Of a stretch of 64,000 nucleotides of DNA, positions 34,636 through 43,709 are shown piece after piece. This DNA is from Azospirillum oryzae. GTDB lineage: Bacteria > Pseudomonadota > Alphaproteobacteria > Azospirillales > Azospirillaceae. A program made the translations under genes and the position numbers. The notes beneath the pieces were generated by a model. It ran no database searches, was not told the DNA's origin, and saw nothing but the letters and a program-made list of their open reading frames with translations. The first letter of the stretch is position 1. Every line of letters begins with the position of its first letter. Location of the stretch: contig NZ_VTTM01000002.1 in the NCBI RefSeq assembly GCF_008364795.1, positions 712,590-776,589 of the forward strand, in the 5' to 3' direction.

Positions 34636-35526
34636 ATGTCGCAAACTCCGCTCTGGCGCATCGCGCTGGTCGTTCCCGAAGCCCATGCGCCCGCCTTCGC
34701 CGAGGCGGTGGGGGACCATGCCGATGCGGTGTCGACCTTCGAACTGGAGGAGGGCGGCAACTGGCTGGTGGAGGCGACCCTGTACGGCGCCCCGGACGAG
34801 GCGCGGCTACAGTCCCGCGTCGCCGTGCTGGCCAAGGCCCTGGGCATCGAGGAGCCGCGGCTGGCGATCGAGAACCTGCCGCCCATCGACTGGGTGTCGC
34901 ACAGCTACCAGGGCTTTCCGCCGATTCGCGCCGGGCGCTTCTTCGTCCACGGTTCCCACCATGAGGGCATCGTGCCGGCCGGCAGCATCCCGCTGCTGGT
35001 CGATGCCGCCACCGCCTTCGGCACGGGGGAGCATGGCTCGACCAACGGCTGCCTCCAGGCGCTCGACCGGCTGTCGCGCCACCTGAAGCTGCCGCGCGGC
35101 GGCAAACGCGGTGCTCTCGACATGGGCTGCGGCTCCGGCATCCTGGCGCTGGCGGTGGCCAAGCGCTGGCGCGTGCCGGTGACCGCCGTCGACATCGACC
35201 CGGAGGCGGTGCGCGTCACCGTCATCAACGCGGCGCTGAACGGGCAGAAGCGCATGATCCGGGCCCAGGGCGGCGACGGATACCACACCCCGATCGTCGG
35301 GCGGCACAAGCCCTATACGCTGATCACCGCCAACATCCTGGCCCGCCCGCTGTCGCGCATGGCGCCGCAGCTGCGCCGCCACCTGAAGAAGGGCGGCTAT
35401 GCCGTGCTGGCCGGCCTGCTGAACCGGCAGGAACGCCACGTCATCCAGGCCCACCGGAACCAGGGCCTGCGGCTGGTGGCGCGCATTCCGGTCGGGGAAT
35501 GGACCACTCTTGTGGTGAAGCGTTGA
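34636..35526 (+). CDS. prmA: Ribosomal protein L11 methyltransferase
   Basis: A 296-residue SAM-dependent methyltransferase that trimethylates ribosomal protein L11. The N-terminal substrate domain is residues 1-85, the TAFGTGEHGST loop precedes the SAM motif LDMGCGSGILALAVAKRW, then AVDIDPEAVRVTV and the catalytic ITANILARPLSRM. Length agrees with E. coli PrmA (293). The start MSQTPLWRIAL follows family alignment; 18 further in-frame codons upstream are unlikely. Confidence 0.95.
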   Translation: MSQTPLWRIALVVPEAHAPAFAEAVGDHADAVSTFELEEGGNWLVEATLYGAPDEARLQSRVAVLAKALGIEEPRLAIENLPPIDWVSHSYQGFPPIRAGRFFVHGSHHEGIVPAGSIPLLVDAATAFGTGEHGSTNGCLQALDRLSRHLKLPRGGKRGALDMGCGSGILALAVAKRWRVPVTAVDIDPEAVRVTVINAALNGQKRMIRAQGGDGYHTPIVGRHKPYTLITANILARPLSRMAPQLRRHLKKGGYAVLAGLLNRQERHVIQAHRNQGLRLVARIPVGEWTTLVVKR

Positions 35527-35591
35527 AACCAAAGGGCGGCGACGCGACTTCCCCTAGGGACGATGTTCCGACACGTTTCTGGGGAGCCACC

Positions 35592-36062
35592 ATGCTGAAC
35601 CGCATCCGGTCCTTGTTCGCAGGCGACGACGGCGCCGAGCCGGGCGAGGACGCCCTGCAGGCCGCCGCCGCCGCCCTGATGGTCGAGGCCGCGCGCACCG
35701 ACAACACCATCTCCGAGGCGGAGCGCGACCGCATCATGGCCGTCGCCCGCCGTCACTTCAAACTGAGCGAGGAAGAGGCGCAGGACCTGCTGTCCGCCGC
35801 CGTCTTCGACACCGAGGACGTGTCGCCCTACCATCGCTACGTCAGTGTCATCATGGACCGCTGCCCGCCCGGCCAGCGCATCTGGATCATCGAGATGCTG
35901 TGGGAGGTCGCCTACGCCGACGGCGTGCTGAACGACCTCGAATCGAGCCTGCTGCGGCGGATCGGTGGGCTGCTGCACATCTCCGACGTGGAACGCGGCG
36001 AGGCCCGCAAGCGCGTTCTGGCGCGGCTGGGGTTGCCGGACGATGCGGGGTTGCCGGCCTGA
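35592..36062 (+). CDS. TerB-family protein
   Basis: A 156-residue helical protein of the TerB fold. The acidic pattern AARTDNTISEAERDRI and EVAYADGVLNDLESSLLRR repeats twice, as in TerB-like metal-binding modules. GGGGAG stands just before the ATG. In other bacteria the family is linked to tellurite resistance or stress, but no other ter gene is here, so the role is unknown. Confidence 0.88.
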   Translation: MLNRIRSLFAGDDGAEPGEDALQAAAAALMVEAARTDNTISEAERDRIMAVARRHFKLSEEEAQDLLSAAVFDTEDVSPYHRYVSVIMDRCPPGQRIWIIEMLWEVAYADGVLNDLESSLLRRIGGLLHISDVERGEARKRVLARLGLPDDAGLPA

Positions 36063-36180
36063 GGGGACGGGGAGCTTGCGAGGTTGGACCTCCACCCGAC
36101 CTCGCACCCTGGCTCTATCCCCCACCCCAACCGGCATAGCCGCCGCCCCGCCGCTTGCGCGGCGCCTGCGGGGTGCCTAG

Positions 36181-36194
36181 CCTGTGGCCACAGG
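36181..36194. promoter_or_regulatory. Perfect 14-base palindrome upstream of the aminopeptidase gene
   Basis: CCTGTGGCCACAGG is fully symmetric without spacer and ends 26 bases before the GTG start. It may be an operator or a chance hairpin in the leader. A second GC-rich hairpin (CCCCGC...GCGGGG) stands just upstream. Confidence 0.35.
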
Positions 36195-36220
36195 ATTCAC
36201 TCTTCCGAGGAACAGGTTCC

Positions 36221-38272
36221 GTGCCCAGCGCGATTCCCACCGCTGCCTATCGTGGCGACGACGCCCTTGCGACCCTGTTGATCGAGGCCGGGACCGGCCG
36301 GTCTCCCGCCGATGTGCGCGCGCTGCTCGCCGGCGTGCTGGCGGCACCGGAGGGGGAGGAGCCCGCCGCCTGGACGGTGCTGGTTGGGGAAAATCTCCCG
36401 CCGGCCCTGACCGAACAGCTCCAGGCGTTGAAAGCGCTGCTGGCCGCCGAAGCGCCAACCGCCCAGCCCGGCCCCGCCCAGCGTCTGGCCGACCTGCGCG
36501 CCGCGCTGAAGCGCCGCGACCTCGACGGCTTCATCATCCCGCGCGGTGACGAGCATCAAGGCGAATATGTGCCGCCGCGCGCGCAGCGGCTGGGCTGGCT
36601 GACCGGCTTCACCGGATCGGCTGGCAACGCGGTGGTCGCCGCCGACCGCGCGGCGATCTTCGTCGATGGCCGCTACACCCTCCAGGTCCGCAGCGAGGTG
36701 CCGGCCGACCTGTATGAGTACAAGCATCTGGTCGAAGACCCGCTGACCGACTGGATCGTCGCCGCGCTGCCGGACGGCGGACGCTTCGGCTTCGATCCCT
36801 GGCTGCACACCATCGGCTGGGTGGAAAAGACCCGCGCCGCGCTGGAACGCGCCGGCATCCTGCTGGTGGCCTGCGAGGACAACCCGCTCGATTCGGTGTG
36901 GCAGGGCCAGCCGCCGGCGCCGCTGACCCCGGTGGTTCCGCAGGACGACGCCTTCGCCGGCGAAAGCTCCGCCGACAAGCGGGCGCGGCTGGCCGACGAA
37001 TTGGGGCAGAAGGGCATCGCCGCCGCCGTGCTGACCCAGCCGGACAGCATTGCGTGGTTGCTGAACATCCGCGGCGCCGACGTGCCCTGCACGCCGCTGC
37101 CGCTGTCCTTCGCCATCCTGTCCGCCGATGCGTCCGTAGAACTGTTCCTCGACCCGCGCAAGCTGGCGCCGCAAACCCGAGCCCATCTCGGCAATCAGGT
37201 GCGGGTGCGGCCGGTGGAGGAATTCGGTCCGGCGCTCGACGCCGTCGCCCGCGGCTCCGCCCGTGTGCTGGCCGACCCGTCCTGCACCTCGGCCTGGATC
37301 GTCGACCGCCTGCATCTGGCCGGTGCGAGGGTGGAGCGCGACGGCGATCCCTGCGCCCTGCCCAAGGCCTGCAAGAATGCGGCGGAACTGGCCGGCACCC
37401 GCGCCGCCCATGTCCGTGACGGCGCCGCGCTCGTCCGCTTCCTGCACTGGTTCTCCGAAGAGGCGCCGAAGGGCAATCTCACCGAGCTGGCGGTGGTGGA
37501 GCGGCTTCTGGCCTGCCGCCGGGAGAATGAGCGGTTCCGCGGCGTCAGCTTCGACACCATCGCCGGGGCCGGCCCGAACGGCGCAATCGTCCATTACCGC
37601 GTCACGCCGGAGACCGACCGGCGGCTGGAGCCGGGAAGCCTGTTCCTGCTGGACAGCGGCGCGCAATATCTGGACGGCACCACCGACGTGACCCGCACAC
37701 TCGCGGTCGGCGAGTTGGACCCGGCGTTGGCGGCGGAGATGCGCGACCGTTTCACCCGCGTGCTGAAGGGGCACATCGCCCTGTCCACCGTCCGCTTCCC
37801 GCAGGGCACGACGGGCTCGCAGCTGGATGTGCTGGCGCGTCTGCCGCTGTGGCAGGCCGGGCTGGACTATGACCATGGCACCGGCCACGGCGTCGGCAGC
37901 TTCCTGTCGGTGCATGAGGGGCCGCAGCGGGTGTCGAAGGTCGGCAACACCGTGGCATTGCAGCCGGGCATGATCCTGTCCAACGAGCCCGGCTATTACA
38001 AGACCGGCGCCTATGGCATCCGCATCGAGAACCTGATCGTCGTCCGGCCGGCGGAGCCGGAAGGCGAACCGGCCGGTGCGGAACGCCCGATGTTGGAGTT
38101 CGAGCCGCTGACCCTGGTGCCGATCGACCGGTCGGCGATCGAGCGGTCGCTGCTGAGCGACGCGGAGGCCGCCTGGGTCGACGCCTATCATGCACGGGTG
38201 CGCGAGTCGCTGTCGCCGTTGCTGGACGAGGCGGCCCGCAGCTGGCTGTATGGGGCGACCGCCCCCCTGTGA
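36221..38272 (+). CDS. pepP: Aminopeptidase P (Xaa-Pro aminopeptidase), M24 family, long form
   Basis: A 683-residue metallopeptidase that removes residues before proline. Two creatinase-like N-terminal domains precede the pita-bread catalytic domain, whose metal ligands are in LLDSGAQYLDGTTDVTR (two Asp), GTGHGVGSFLSVHEGP (His) and LSNEPGYYKTGAYGIRIEN (two Glu). This is the eukaryote-like three-domain type (about 600-620 residues), but an extra 80-residue N-terminal stretch, Ala/Leu-rich, precedes the first domain. The GTG start at 36221 is supported by GAGG ten bases upstream. Cytoplasmic. Confidence 0.85.
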   Translation: MPSAIPTAAYRGDDALATLLIEAGTGRSPADVRALLAGVLAAPEGEEPAAWTVLVGENLPPALTEQLQALKALLAAEAPTAQPGPAQRLADLRAALKRRDLDGFIIPRGDEHQGEYVPPRAQRLGWLTGFTGSAGNAVVAADRAAIFVDGRYTLQVRSEVPADLYEYKHLVEDPLTDWIVAALPDGGRFGFDPWLHTIGWVEKTRAALERAGILLVACEDNPLDSVWQGQPPAPLTPVVPQDDAFAGESSADKRARLADELGQKGIAAAVLTQPDSIAWLLNIRGADVPCTPLPLSFAILSADASVELFLDPRKLAPQTRAHLGNQVRVRPVEEFGPALDAVARGSARVLADPSCTSAWIVDRLHLAGARVERDGDPCALPKACKNAAELAGTRAAHVRDGAALVRFLHWFSEEAPKGNLTELAVVERLLACRRENERFRGVSFDTIAGAGPNGAIVHYRVTPETDRRLEPGSLFLLDSGAQYLDGTTDVTRTLAVGELDPALAAEMRDRFTRVLKGHIALSTVRFPQGTTGSQLDVLARLPLWQAGLDYDHGTGHGVGSFLSVHEGPQRVSKVGNTVALQPGMILSNEPGYYKTGAYGIRIENLIVVRPAEPEGEPAGAERPMLEFEPLTLVPIDRSAIERSLLSDAEAAWVDAYHARVRESLSPLLDEAARSWLYGATAPL

Positions 38273-38517
38273 CGCGGGCGGACGGCTGTATCAAATCATG
38301 GCCGGGTGCTGGGGGCGCCCCTGATTCCGCAAGATGTTGCCGTCCGTGGTAACACGTTCTTTACCAGCCTGCTGCAGTGTGACCCAAGGGGATGACTTTT
38401 GGCGGCAGTTAGGGCACTACAGTCGGCATCACTTCCCGGATTACGGCGCAGCCCCCGCGCCGGGTGGGCGTAACGGCCGGTCAGATACCGGCAACGGATT
38501 ATTGCGGAGACGTCTAG

Positions 38518-38883
38518 ATGAAGATCCTCGTCGTCGATGATTACGCCACCATGCGGCGCATCGTGCGGAACCTGTTGACCCAGATCGGCTACACCGACAT
38601 CGACGAGGCCGGCGACGGCGTGTCGGCGCTGGCGAAGCTGCGCGAGAGCAAGTTCGGCCTCATCATCTCCGACTGGAACATGGAGCCGATGACCGGTCTG
38701 CAGCTGCTGAAGGAAATCCGCGCGGACGCGAAGCTGGCGGCGACGCCCTTCATCATGGTCACCGCCGAGAGCAAGACCGAGAACGTGATCGCCGCCAAGC
38801 AGGCCGGCGTGAACAACTACATCGTCAAGCCCTTCAACGCCGACACGCTGAAGCAGAAGATCCAGGCCGTCATCGGCGGCTGA
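38518..38883 (+). CDS. cheY: Chemotaxis response regulator
   Basis: A 121-residue single receiver domain close to E. coli CheY: acidic pair Asp7/Asp8 in LVVDDY, phosphoacceptor Asp52 in SDWNMEPMTG, Thr82 in MVTAES, Tyr101 and Lys104 in NNYIVKPF. Phosphorylated by CheA it should bind the flagellar switch protein FliM. GGAG stands nine bases before the ATG. It is followed 115 bases later by a CheZ-type gene, so phosphatases for this CheY are probably encoded in the same transcript. The 245-base gap upstream shows no sigma-28 or sigma-54 site I could recognise. Confidence 0.96.
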   Translation: MKILVVDDYATMRRIVRNLLTQIGYTDIDEAGDGVSALAKLRESKFGLIISDWNMEPMTGLQLLKEIRADAKLAATPFIMVTAESKTENVIAAKQAGVNNYIVKPFNADTLKQKIQAVIGG

Positions 38884-38997
38884 TCCTCGGTTTTCGTGAT
38901 CGCGACTGACTGTTCGGTCCGGGCGGACGGCGGCACCTGCCGTTCGGTGCCCGGTCCATAGGGCGGCTGGCGAATCCAGTTTGGGGAGTGGACCGGT

Positions 38998-40113
38998 TTG
39001 GAGCAGCTTCCGCAGCTGTCCGATGAGGAGTTCGAGCAGATCGAGGACGCCATCGCCCGATCGGCGAAGGGCAGGGCGTTCCTGCGGCGGCTCCACCGGC
39101 GGTCCCTCGGGGCCGCGACGGAGGAAGTGCGCGCCATGCTCCAGGAGTTCCGCGACTCCTGGAATCGCCAGAACGAAGCGGTGGAGGCCGGCAAGCATGT
39201 CGGCGTCCTGCGCCGCGAACTGATGGAAATGGCCGCCTCGATCGAGCAGGCGAGGCGGGAAGTGGCGGCGCTGCGGCCCCCCGACGGGTCGGGCGACAAG
39301 ATCCTGTCCGCCACCAACGAACTGGACGCCATCGTCATCTCGACCGAGCGTGCGTCCTTCGAGATCCTGAACGCCGCGGAACGGCTGATGGATCTGTCGG
39401 GCAAGCTGCGGGCCAGCGGTGCCGATCCCGCGATGTGCGGCGAGATCGACACCCAGGTGAACGACATCTTCACCGCCTGCTCCTTCCAGGATCTGACCGG
39501 CCAGCGCACCAGCAAGGTCGTCAACGCGCTCCGCTACATCGAGCAGCGCGTCATGGCCATGATCAGCATCTGGGGCGAGGATGGGCTGGCCGGCATCATC
39601 GTCAAGGAAGAGCAGACGGACAGCCGTCCCGACGCCCATCTGCTGAACGGTCCACAGCTGGACGGCCATGGCGTCAGCCAGGCCGACGTGGACAGCATGT
39701 TCGACAGCCCGGCACCGGCGCCGGCACCGGCACCGACGCCGGTTGGGGCCCCACCGCCTCCGCCGCCCGCTCCGGTCCAGTCGAGCCAGGCCGACATCGA
39801 CAGCATGTTCGACAGCCCGGCACCCGCAACTGCGCCCGCTGCGGCTCCGGTCCAGTCGAGTCAGGCGGATATCGACAGCATGTTCGATTCGCCCGCTCCC
39901 GCCGCTGCGCCGGCGGTGGCGAGCCAGTCGGACATCGACAGCATGTTCGACACGCCCGCACCCGCTCCGGCGAAGAAGCCGGTGCCGAAGCCGCCGGGTG
40001 CCGCACCGAAGGCCAAAGCCGCTCCCAAGCCCGCCGCCCCGCCTCCGCCGCCCGCTGCGGCGGAGCCGCCGGCGCCGCTGGATCAGGCGGCCATCGACGC
40101 CCTGTTCGGATAG
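38998..40113 (+). CDS. cheZ: CheZ-like CheY-P phosphatase with five C-terminal docking-like peptides
   Basis: A 371-residue protein. Residues about 1-200 form long helices with FTACSFQDLTGQRTSKVV (Asp165, Gln169), the CheZ active motif DxxxQ whose Gln enters the CheY-P site. The C-terminal 145 residues are Pro/Ala-rich and contain SQADVDSMFD (227-236), SQADIDSMFD (263-272 and 288-297), SQSDIDSMFD (309-318) and terminal DQAAIDALFG (362-371). These resemble the CheY-binding C-terminus of E. coli CheZ and the FliM N-terminus. The start is TTG at 38998 with GGGGAG nine bases upstream. E. coli CheZ has 214 residues and one such peptide. Confidence 0.85.
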   Translation: MEQLPQLSDEEFEQIEDAIARSAKGRAFLRRLHRRSLGAATEEVRAMLQEFRDSWNRQNEAVEAGKHVGVLRRELMEMAASIEQARREVAALRPPDGSGDKILSATNELDAIVISTERASFEILNAAERLMDLSGKLRASGADPAMCGEIDTQVNDIFTACSFQDLTGQRTSKVVNALRYIEQRVMAMISIWGEDGLAGIIVKEEQTDSRPDAHLLNGPQLDGHGVSQADVDSMFDSPAPAPAPAPTPVGAPPPPPPAPVQSSQADIDSMFDSPAPATAPAAAPVQSSQADIDSMFDSPAPAAAPAVASQSDIDSMFDTPAPAPAKKPVPKPPGAAPKAKAAPKPAAPPPPPAAAEPPAPLDQAAIDALFG

Positions 40114-40300
40114 GGGGCGGTCGGACTCCAGCACGGACATTCCGTCCCGGGTATTCAGGCTCTCTCCCGATTGACCGCCTCTGCCCGCCGATGGCCGGAT
40201 GGCGTGCGGTCAGCCGATCCAACCGCAGAACCGACGCACGCGACCCGACATCCACCACACACAGGCCACTGGCGGCCGTTTCCGAGAGGCGGGACCGAGG

Positions 40301-41035
40301 ATGAAGCAGATGACCAAGCCCTTCATGGCCGAGCTTCAGAAAGCCCGCAAATCCGGGCATCCCTTCCAGTCCCTGATCGAGGACGGCGCGGCGGCCCCGT
40401 CCCTTCCGGTCCCGGCCCAGGTCGTCCAGGCCGACAATACCGAGGTGCTGCGCGCCATCGGCGATCTGGGCGCCAAGCTGGACCGCTTCCTGACCATGGA
40501 CGCGGCGCAGATCGACCAGATCCAGGTCGAGATCGCCGACATCTCCGGCAAGATCAAGGCGACCAAGGTGGAAATGGCGGCCATCCGCCACCCGCTGGCC
40601 GGCGACGACAAGTTCCAGCAGGCCAGCCAGGAACTGAGCGCCGTCGTCGCCGCGACGGAGGCCGCGACCAACACCATCATGGCCTGCGCCGAAGAGCTGG
40701 AAGAGGTGGTGTCGGAACTGAAGTCGTCCCTGCCGGAGGGCTATCACAACGACCGCGTCAACGACATGGTCGACGTCATCGTCCGCATCTACGAGGCCTG
40801 CAACTTCCAGGACCTGACCGGCCAGCGCATCACCAAGGTCGTCCGCGCCATGTCCTTCATCGAAGAGCGCGTCGACGCGATGATGGGCCTGTGGAACAAG
40901 CGCGAGTTCGAGGCAATGCCGCTGCCGCCGTCCGTCACCAAGAAGGACGAGAACCTGGATTTGCACGGCCCGGCCGAAGCCACACCCGACAGCGGCAACA
41001 TCAGCCAGGCCGACATCGACGCGCTGTTCGGGTAA
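40301..41035 (+). CDS. cheZ: Second CheZ-like CheY-P phosphatase
   Basis: A 244-residue helical protein with the CheZ motif in YEACNFQDLTGQRITKVV (Asp171, Gln175) and a single C-terminal peptide SQADIDALFG (235-244). The N-terminal half differs from the gene just upstream, with SLIEDGAAAPSLPVP and a coiled-coil region MDAAQIDQIQVEIADISGKI. Both proteins share about the region of the four-helix bundle. ATG at 40301 (MKQMTKPFM) or 40310 (the latter has GAGG nine bases upstream). Together with cheY this is a compact phosphatase-regulator cluster without cheA or cheW. Confidence 0.85.
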   Translation: MKQMTKPFMAELQKARKSGHPFQSLIEDGAAAPSLPVPAQVVQADNTEVLRAIGDLGAKLDRFLTMDAAQIDQIQVEIADISGKIKATKVEMAAIRHPLAGDDKFQQASQELSAVVAATEAATNTIMACAEELEEVVSELKSSLPEGYHNDRVNDMVDVIVRIYEACNFQDLTGQRITKVVRAMSFIEERVDAMMGLWNKREFEAMPLPPSVTKKDENLDLHGPAEATPDSGNISQADIDALFG

Positions 41036-41163
41036 AACGCCTCCGCCCATCCATTTTCAGCCAGGGGCGGGAAGGGCATATCGCCCGCCCCTGCGTTACC
41101 GCTTGCGGCGCCCTCACCCCGGCGTGCTATACAGGGGCAACTTCGAAAGCGCCCAAGACGACG

Positions 41164-41979
41164 ATGCTTCCTCGCCCGTACCGCCTGCCGCTGACGGCCA
41201 TCCTCCTGTCCGCCGCCCTGTCCGCCTGCTCCTCCACCAAGGAGGACGCGTATGTCGAACGCCCGGCCGACCAGCTTCTATCGGAAGCGGACGCGGCGAT
41301 GCGCGAGGACGCCTTCAAGAAGGCCGCGAAGCTCTACGACGAGGTGGAGCGCCAGCATCCCTATTCGGATTCGGCCAGCAAGGCGCAGCTTCTCGCCGCC
41401 TATGCCCACTATCAGGATCTGAAGTACGACGACGCCATCCTGGCGCTCGACCGCTTCATCCAGCTTCATCCGGGCAGCCCGGATGTCGACTACGCCTATT
41501 ACATGCGGGCGCTGTGCTATTACGAGCAGATCACCGACGTGCGCCGCGATCAGAAGATGACGCGTCAGGCGCTCGACGCCCTGCAGGAAGTGGTTCGCCG
41601 CTTCCCCGAAAGCAAATACGCCCGCGACGCGAAGCTGAAGATCGATCTGACCAACGACCATCTTGCCGGCAAGGAGATGGAGGTCGGGCGCTTCTACCTG
41701 CGTCAGCATCAGTATACCGCCGCGATCAACCGGTTCCGCGCCGTCGTTGAAAATTACCAGACCACGTCCCATGTGCCTGAGGCGCTGCACCGCCTGGTGG
41801 AGTGCTATCTGGCGCTGGGCGTGACCGACGAGGCGAAGGCCGCCGCGGCCGTGCTCGGCCACAACTTCCCCGGCAGCGAATGGTACACGGACAGCTACGC
41901 ACTGCTGGTGGACGCCAATCTGCGTCCCGAGCGAAACGAGAAGTCGTGGCTCAATCGAGCCTGGAACTCCCTGTTCTAG
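41164..41979 (+). CDS. bamD: Outer membrane protein assembly factor BamD
   Basis: A 271-residue lipoprotein of the beta-barrel assembly machine. The signal peptide ends in a lipobox LSACSS (Cys21). Tetratricopeptide-like helices include FKKAAKLYDEVERQHPYSD, YDDAILALDRFIQLHPG and DALQEVVRRFPESKYARDA, as in BamD. It is outer-membrane-attached on the periplasmic side. recN follows eight bases after its stop, so the two are probably one transcript, a common pair. Confidence 0.96.
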   Translation: MLPRPYRLPLTAILLSAALSACSSTKEDAYVERPADQLLSEADAAMREDAFKKAAKLYDEVERQHPYSDSASKAQLLAAYAHYQDLKYDDAILALDRFIQLHPGSPDVDYAYYMRALCYYEQITDVRRDQKMTRQALDALQEVVRRFPESKYARDAKLKIDLTNDHLAGKEMEVGRFYLRQHQYTAAINRFRAVVENYQTTSHVPEALHRLVECYLALGVTDEAKAAAAVLGHNFPGSEWYTDSYALLVDANLRPERNEKSWLNRAWNSLF

Positions 41980-41987
41980 GACGCTCC

Positions 41988-43679
41988 ATGCTCGTGTCGC
42001 TGACGATCCGGGACGTCGTCCTGATCGAGCGGCTGAGCCTGTCCTTCCGCAAGGGCCTGTGCGCCCTGACCGGCGAGACCGGCGCCGGCAAGTCCATCCT
42101 GCTCGACGCGCTGGGGCTGGCCCTTGGCGCGCGCGCGGATTCCGGTCTTGTGCGTCATGGCGCCGATCAGGCCTCCGTCACCGCGGAATTCGAGCTTTCG
42201 GGCGACCACCCGGCCTTCGACATCCTGAAGGAACAGGGGTTGGATGCCGACTCCGGCGACTCTGTCTCCGGTTATGGCACGCTGGTGATCCGCCGCACCG
42301 TCAACACCGACGGTCGCAGCCGCGCCTGGGTGAACGACCAGCCGGTCGGCGTCGGGCTGCTGAAGACGCTGGGCGCCGAACTGGTCGAGGTGCATGGGCA
42401 GTTCGACACCCACGGCCTGCTGAACCCGCAGACCCACCGCGGCGTGCTCGACGCCTATGCCGGGCTGTCGGCCCAGGCGGCGCAGGTCGCCGCGGCGCAC
42501 CGTGCCTGGAGGCAGGTCGAGGATGCGCGCCATTCCGCCGCCGCCGACATCGCCCGCGCCCGCTCCGAGGAGGAATATCTCCGCCATGCCGTGGCCGAGC
42601 TGGATGCGCTCGCCCCCAAGGCCGGCGAGGAGGAGGAACTGTCGGAGACCCGCGCGGTGCTGATGCACCGGGAAAAGCTGGTCGACGGCATGAACGCCGC
42701 CTATGCCGAACTTTCAGGCGATCGTGGTGTCGAGCGCGCCCTGTCCTCCGCCATCCGCACCCTGAGCCGCATCGCCGACAAGGCCGGCGGCACGCTGGAC
42801 CCGGTCATCGCCGCGCTCGACCGCGCCGCGACCGAGGCGGGGGAGGCCATCGCCGCGTTGCAGGCCGCTTCCAGCGGAGTCGACATGGACCCGCGGGCGC
42901 TGGAGAAGCTGGAGGAGCGGCTGTTCGCGCTCCGCGCCGCCGCCCGCAAGCATGGAGTCGATGTCGATGCGCTTGCGGCCCTTCGCGAGGAGATGGCCGG
43001 CCGGCTGCTGCTGATCGAGGATCAGGGCGATCTGCTGGCCAAGCTGGCGAAGGAGGCCGAACAGGCCCGGACATCCTTCCACAAGGCCGCGGATGTGCTG
43101 AGCGCCGCCCGCCGCGAGGCCGCCGGCCGACTGGATGTGGCGGTCGCCGGCGAACTGGCGCCGCTGAAGATGGAGAAGGCCAAGTTCCGCACGCTGGTCG
43201 AGCCGCTCGACGAGTCGGAATGGAACGCGTCGGGCATCGACCGCGTCGCCTTCCAGGTCGCCACCAACCCCGGCTCCCCGCCGGGTGCCTTGAACAAGAT
43301 CGCGTCCGGCGGCGAGCTGGCGCGCTTCATGCTGGCGCTGAAGGTGGTGCTGGCCCAGACCTCCACCGTCGGCACGCTGGTGTTCGACGAGGTGGACACC
43401 GGCATCGGCGGCGCCGTCGCCGCGGCGGTGGGCGAGCGGCTGGAAACGCTGGGCCATGGCCTGCAGGTGCTGGTCGTCACCCACAGCCCGCAGGTCGCGG
43501 CGCGCGGCGCCGTTCACCTGAAGGTGCAGAAATCGCAGAAGGGCGAGCAGGTCACCACCGGCGTTGCCGAACTGGACGGCGACGAGCGGCGCGAGGAGAT
43601 CGCCCGCATGCTGTCCGGCGCCACCGTCACGGCAGAGGCCCGCGCGGCCGCCGACAGCCTGATCGCCGGCCGCGGCTGA
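41988..43679 (+). CDS. recN: DNA repair protein RecN
   Basis: A 563-residue SMC-like ATPase for double-strand break repair. Walker A is GETGAGKS (29-36), the signature IASGGELARFMLALK and Walker B with D-loop TLVFDEVDTGIGG are near the C-terminus, joined by a long coiled-coil (about 160-440) with a zinc-free hinge. Length fits (E. coli 553). AGGA stands six bases before the ATG; the start overlaps almost directly with the end of bamD. Confidence 0.96.
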   Translation: MLVSLTIRDVVLIERLSLSFRKGLCALTGETGAGKSILLDALGLALGARADSGLVRHGADQASVTAEFELSGDHPAFDILKEQGLDADSGDSVSGYGTLVIRRTVNTDGRSRAWVNDQPVGVGLLKTLGAELVEVHGQFDTHGLLNPQTHRGVLDAYAGLSAQAAQVAAAHRAWRQVEDARHSAAADIARARSEEEYLRHAVAELDALAPKAGEEEELSETRAVLMHREKLVDGMNAAYAELSGDRGVERALSSAIRTLSRIADKAGGTLDPVIAALDRAATEAGEAIAALQAASSGVDMDPRALEKLEERLFALRAAARKHGVDVDALAALREEMAGRLLLIEDQGDLLAKLAKEAEQARTSFHKAADVLSAARREAAGRLDVAVAGELAPLKMEKAKFRTLVEPLDESEWNASGIDRVAFQVATNPGSPPGALNKIASGGELARFMLALKVVLAQTSTVGTLVFDEVDTGIGGAVAAAVGERLETLGHGLQVLVVTHSPQVAARGAVHLKVQKSQKGEQVTTGVAELDGDERREEIARMLSGATVTAEARAAADSLIAGRG

Positions 43680-43709
43680 CGCCCAGAGCGAATGCTCTGA
43701 AAAGGATTG

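Noticed and set aside
38273..38517. Sigma-54-like element (GGGCAC...) upstream of cheY
   Set aside because: The -12 element would read TCGG rather than TTGC, so the match is not good enough.
39676..40000. DNA repeats in the second CheZ region as mobile repeat or CRISPR
   Set aside because: They are in frame and encode the SQADIDSMFD units; spacing varies and protein conservation explains the DNA similarity.
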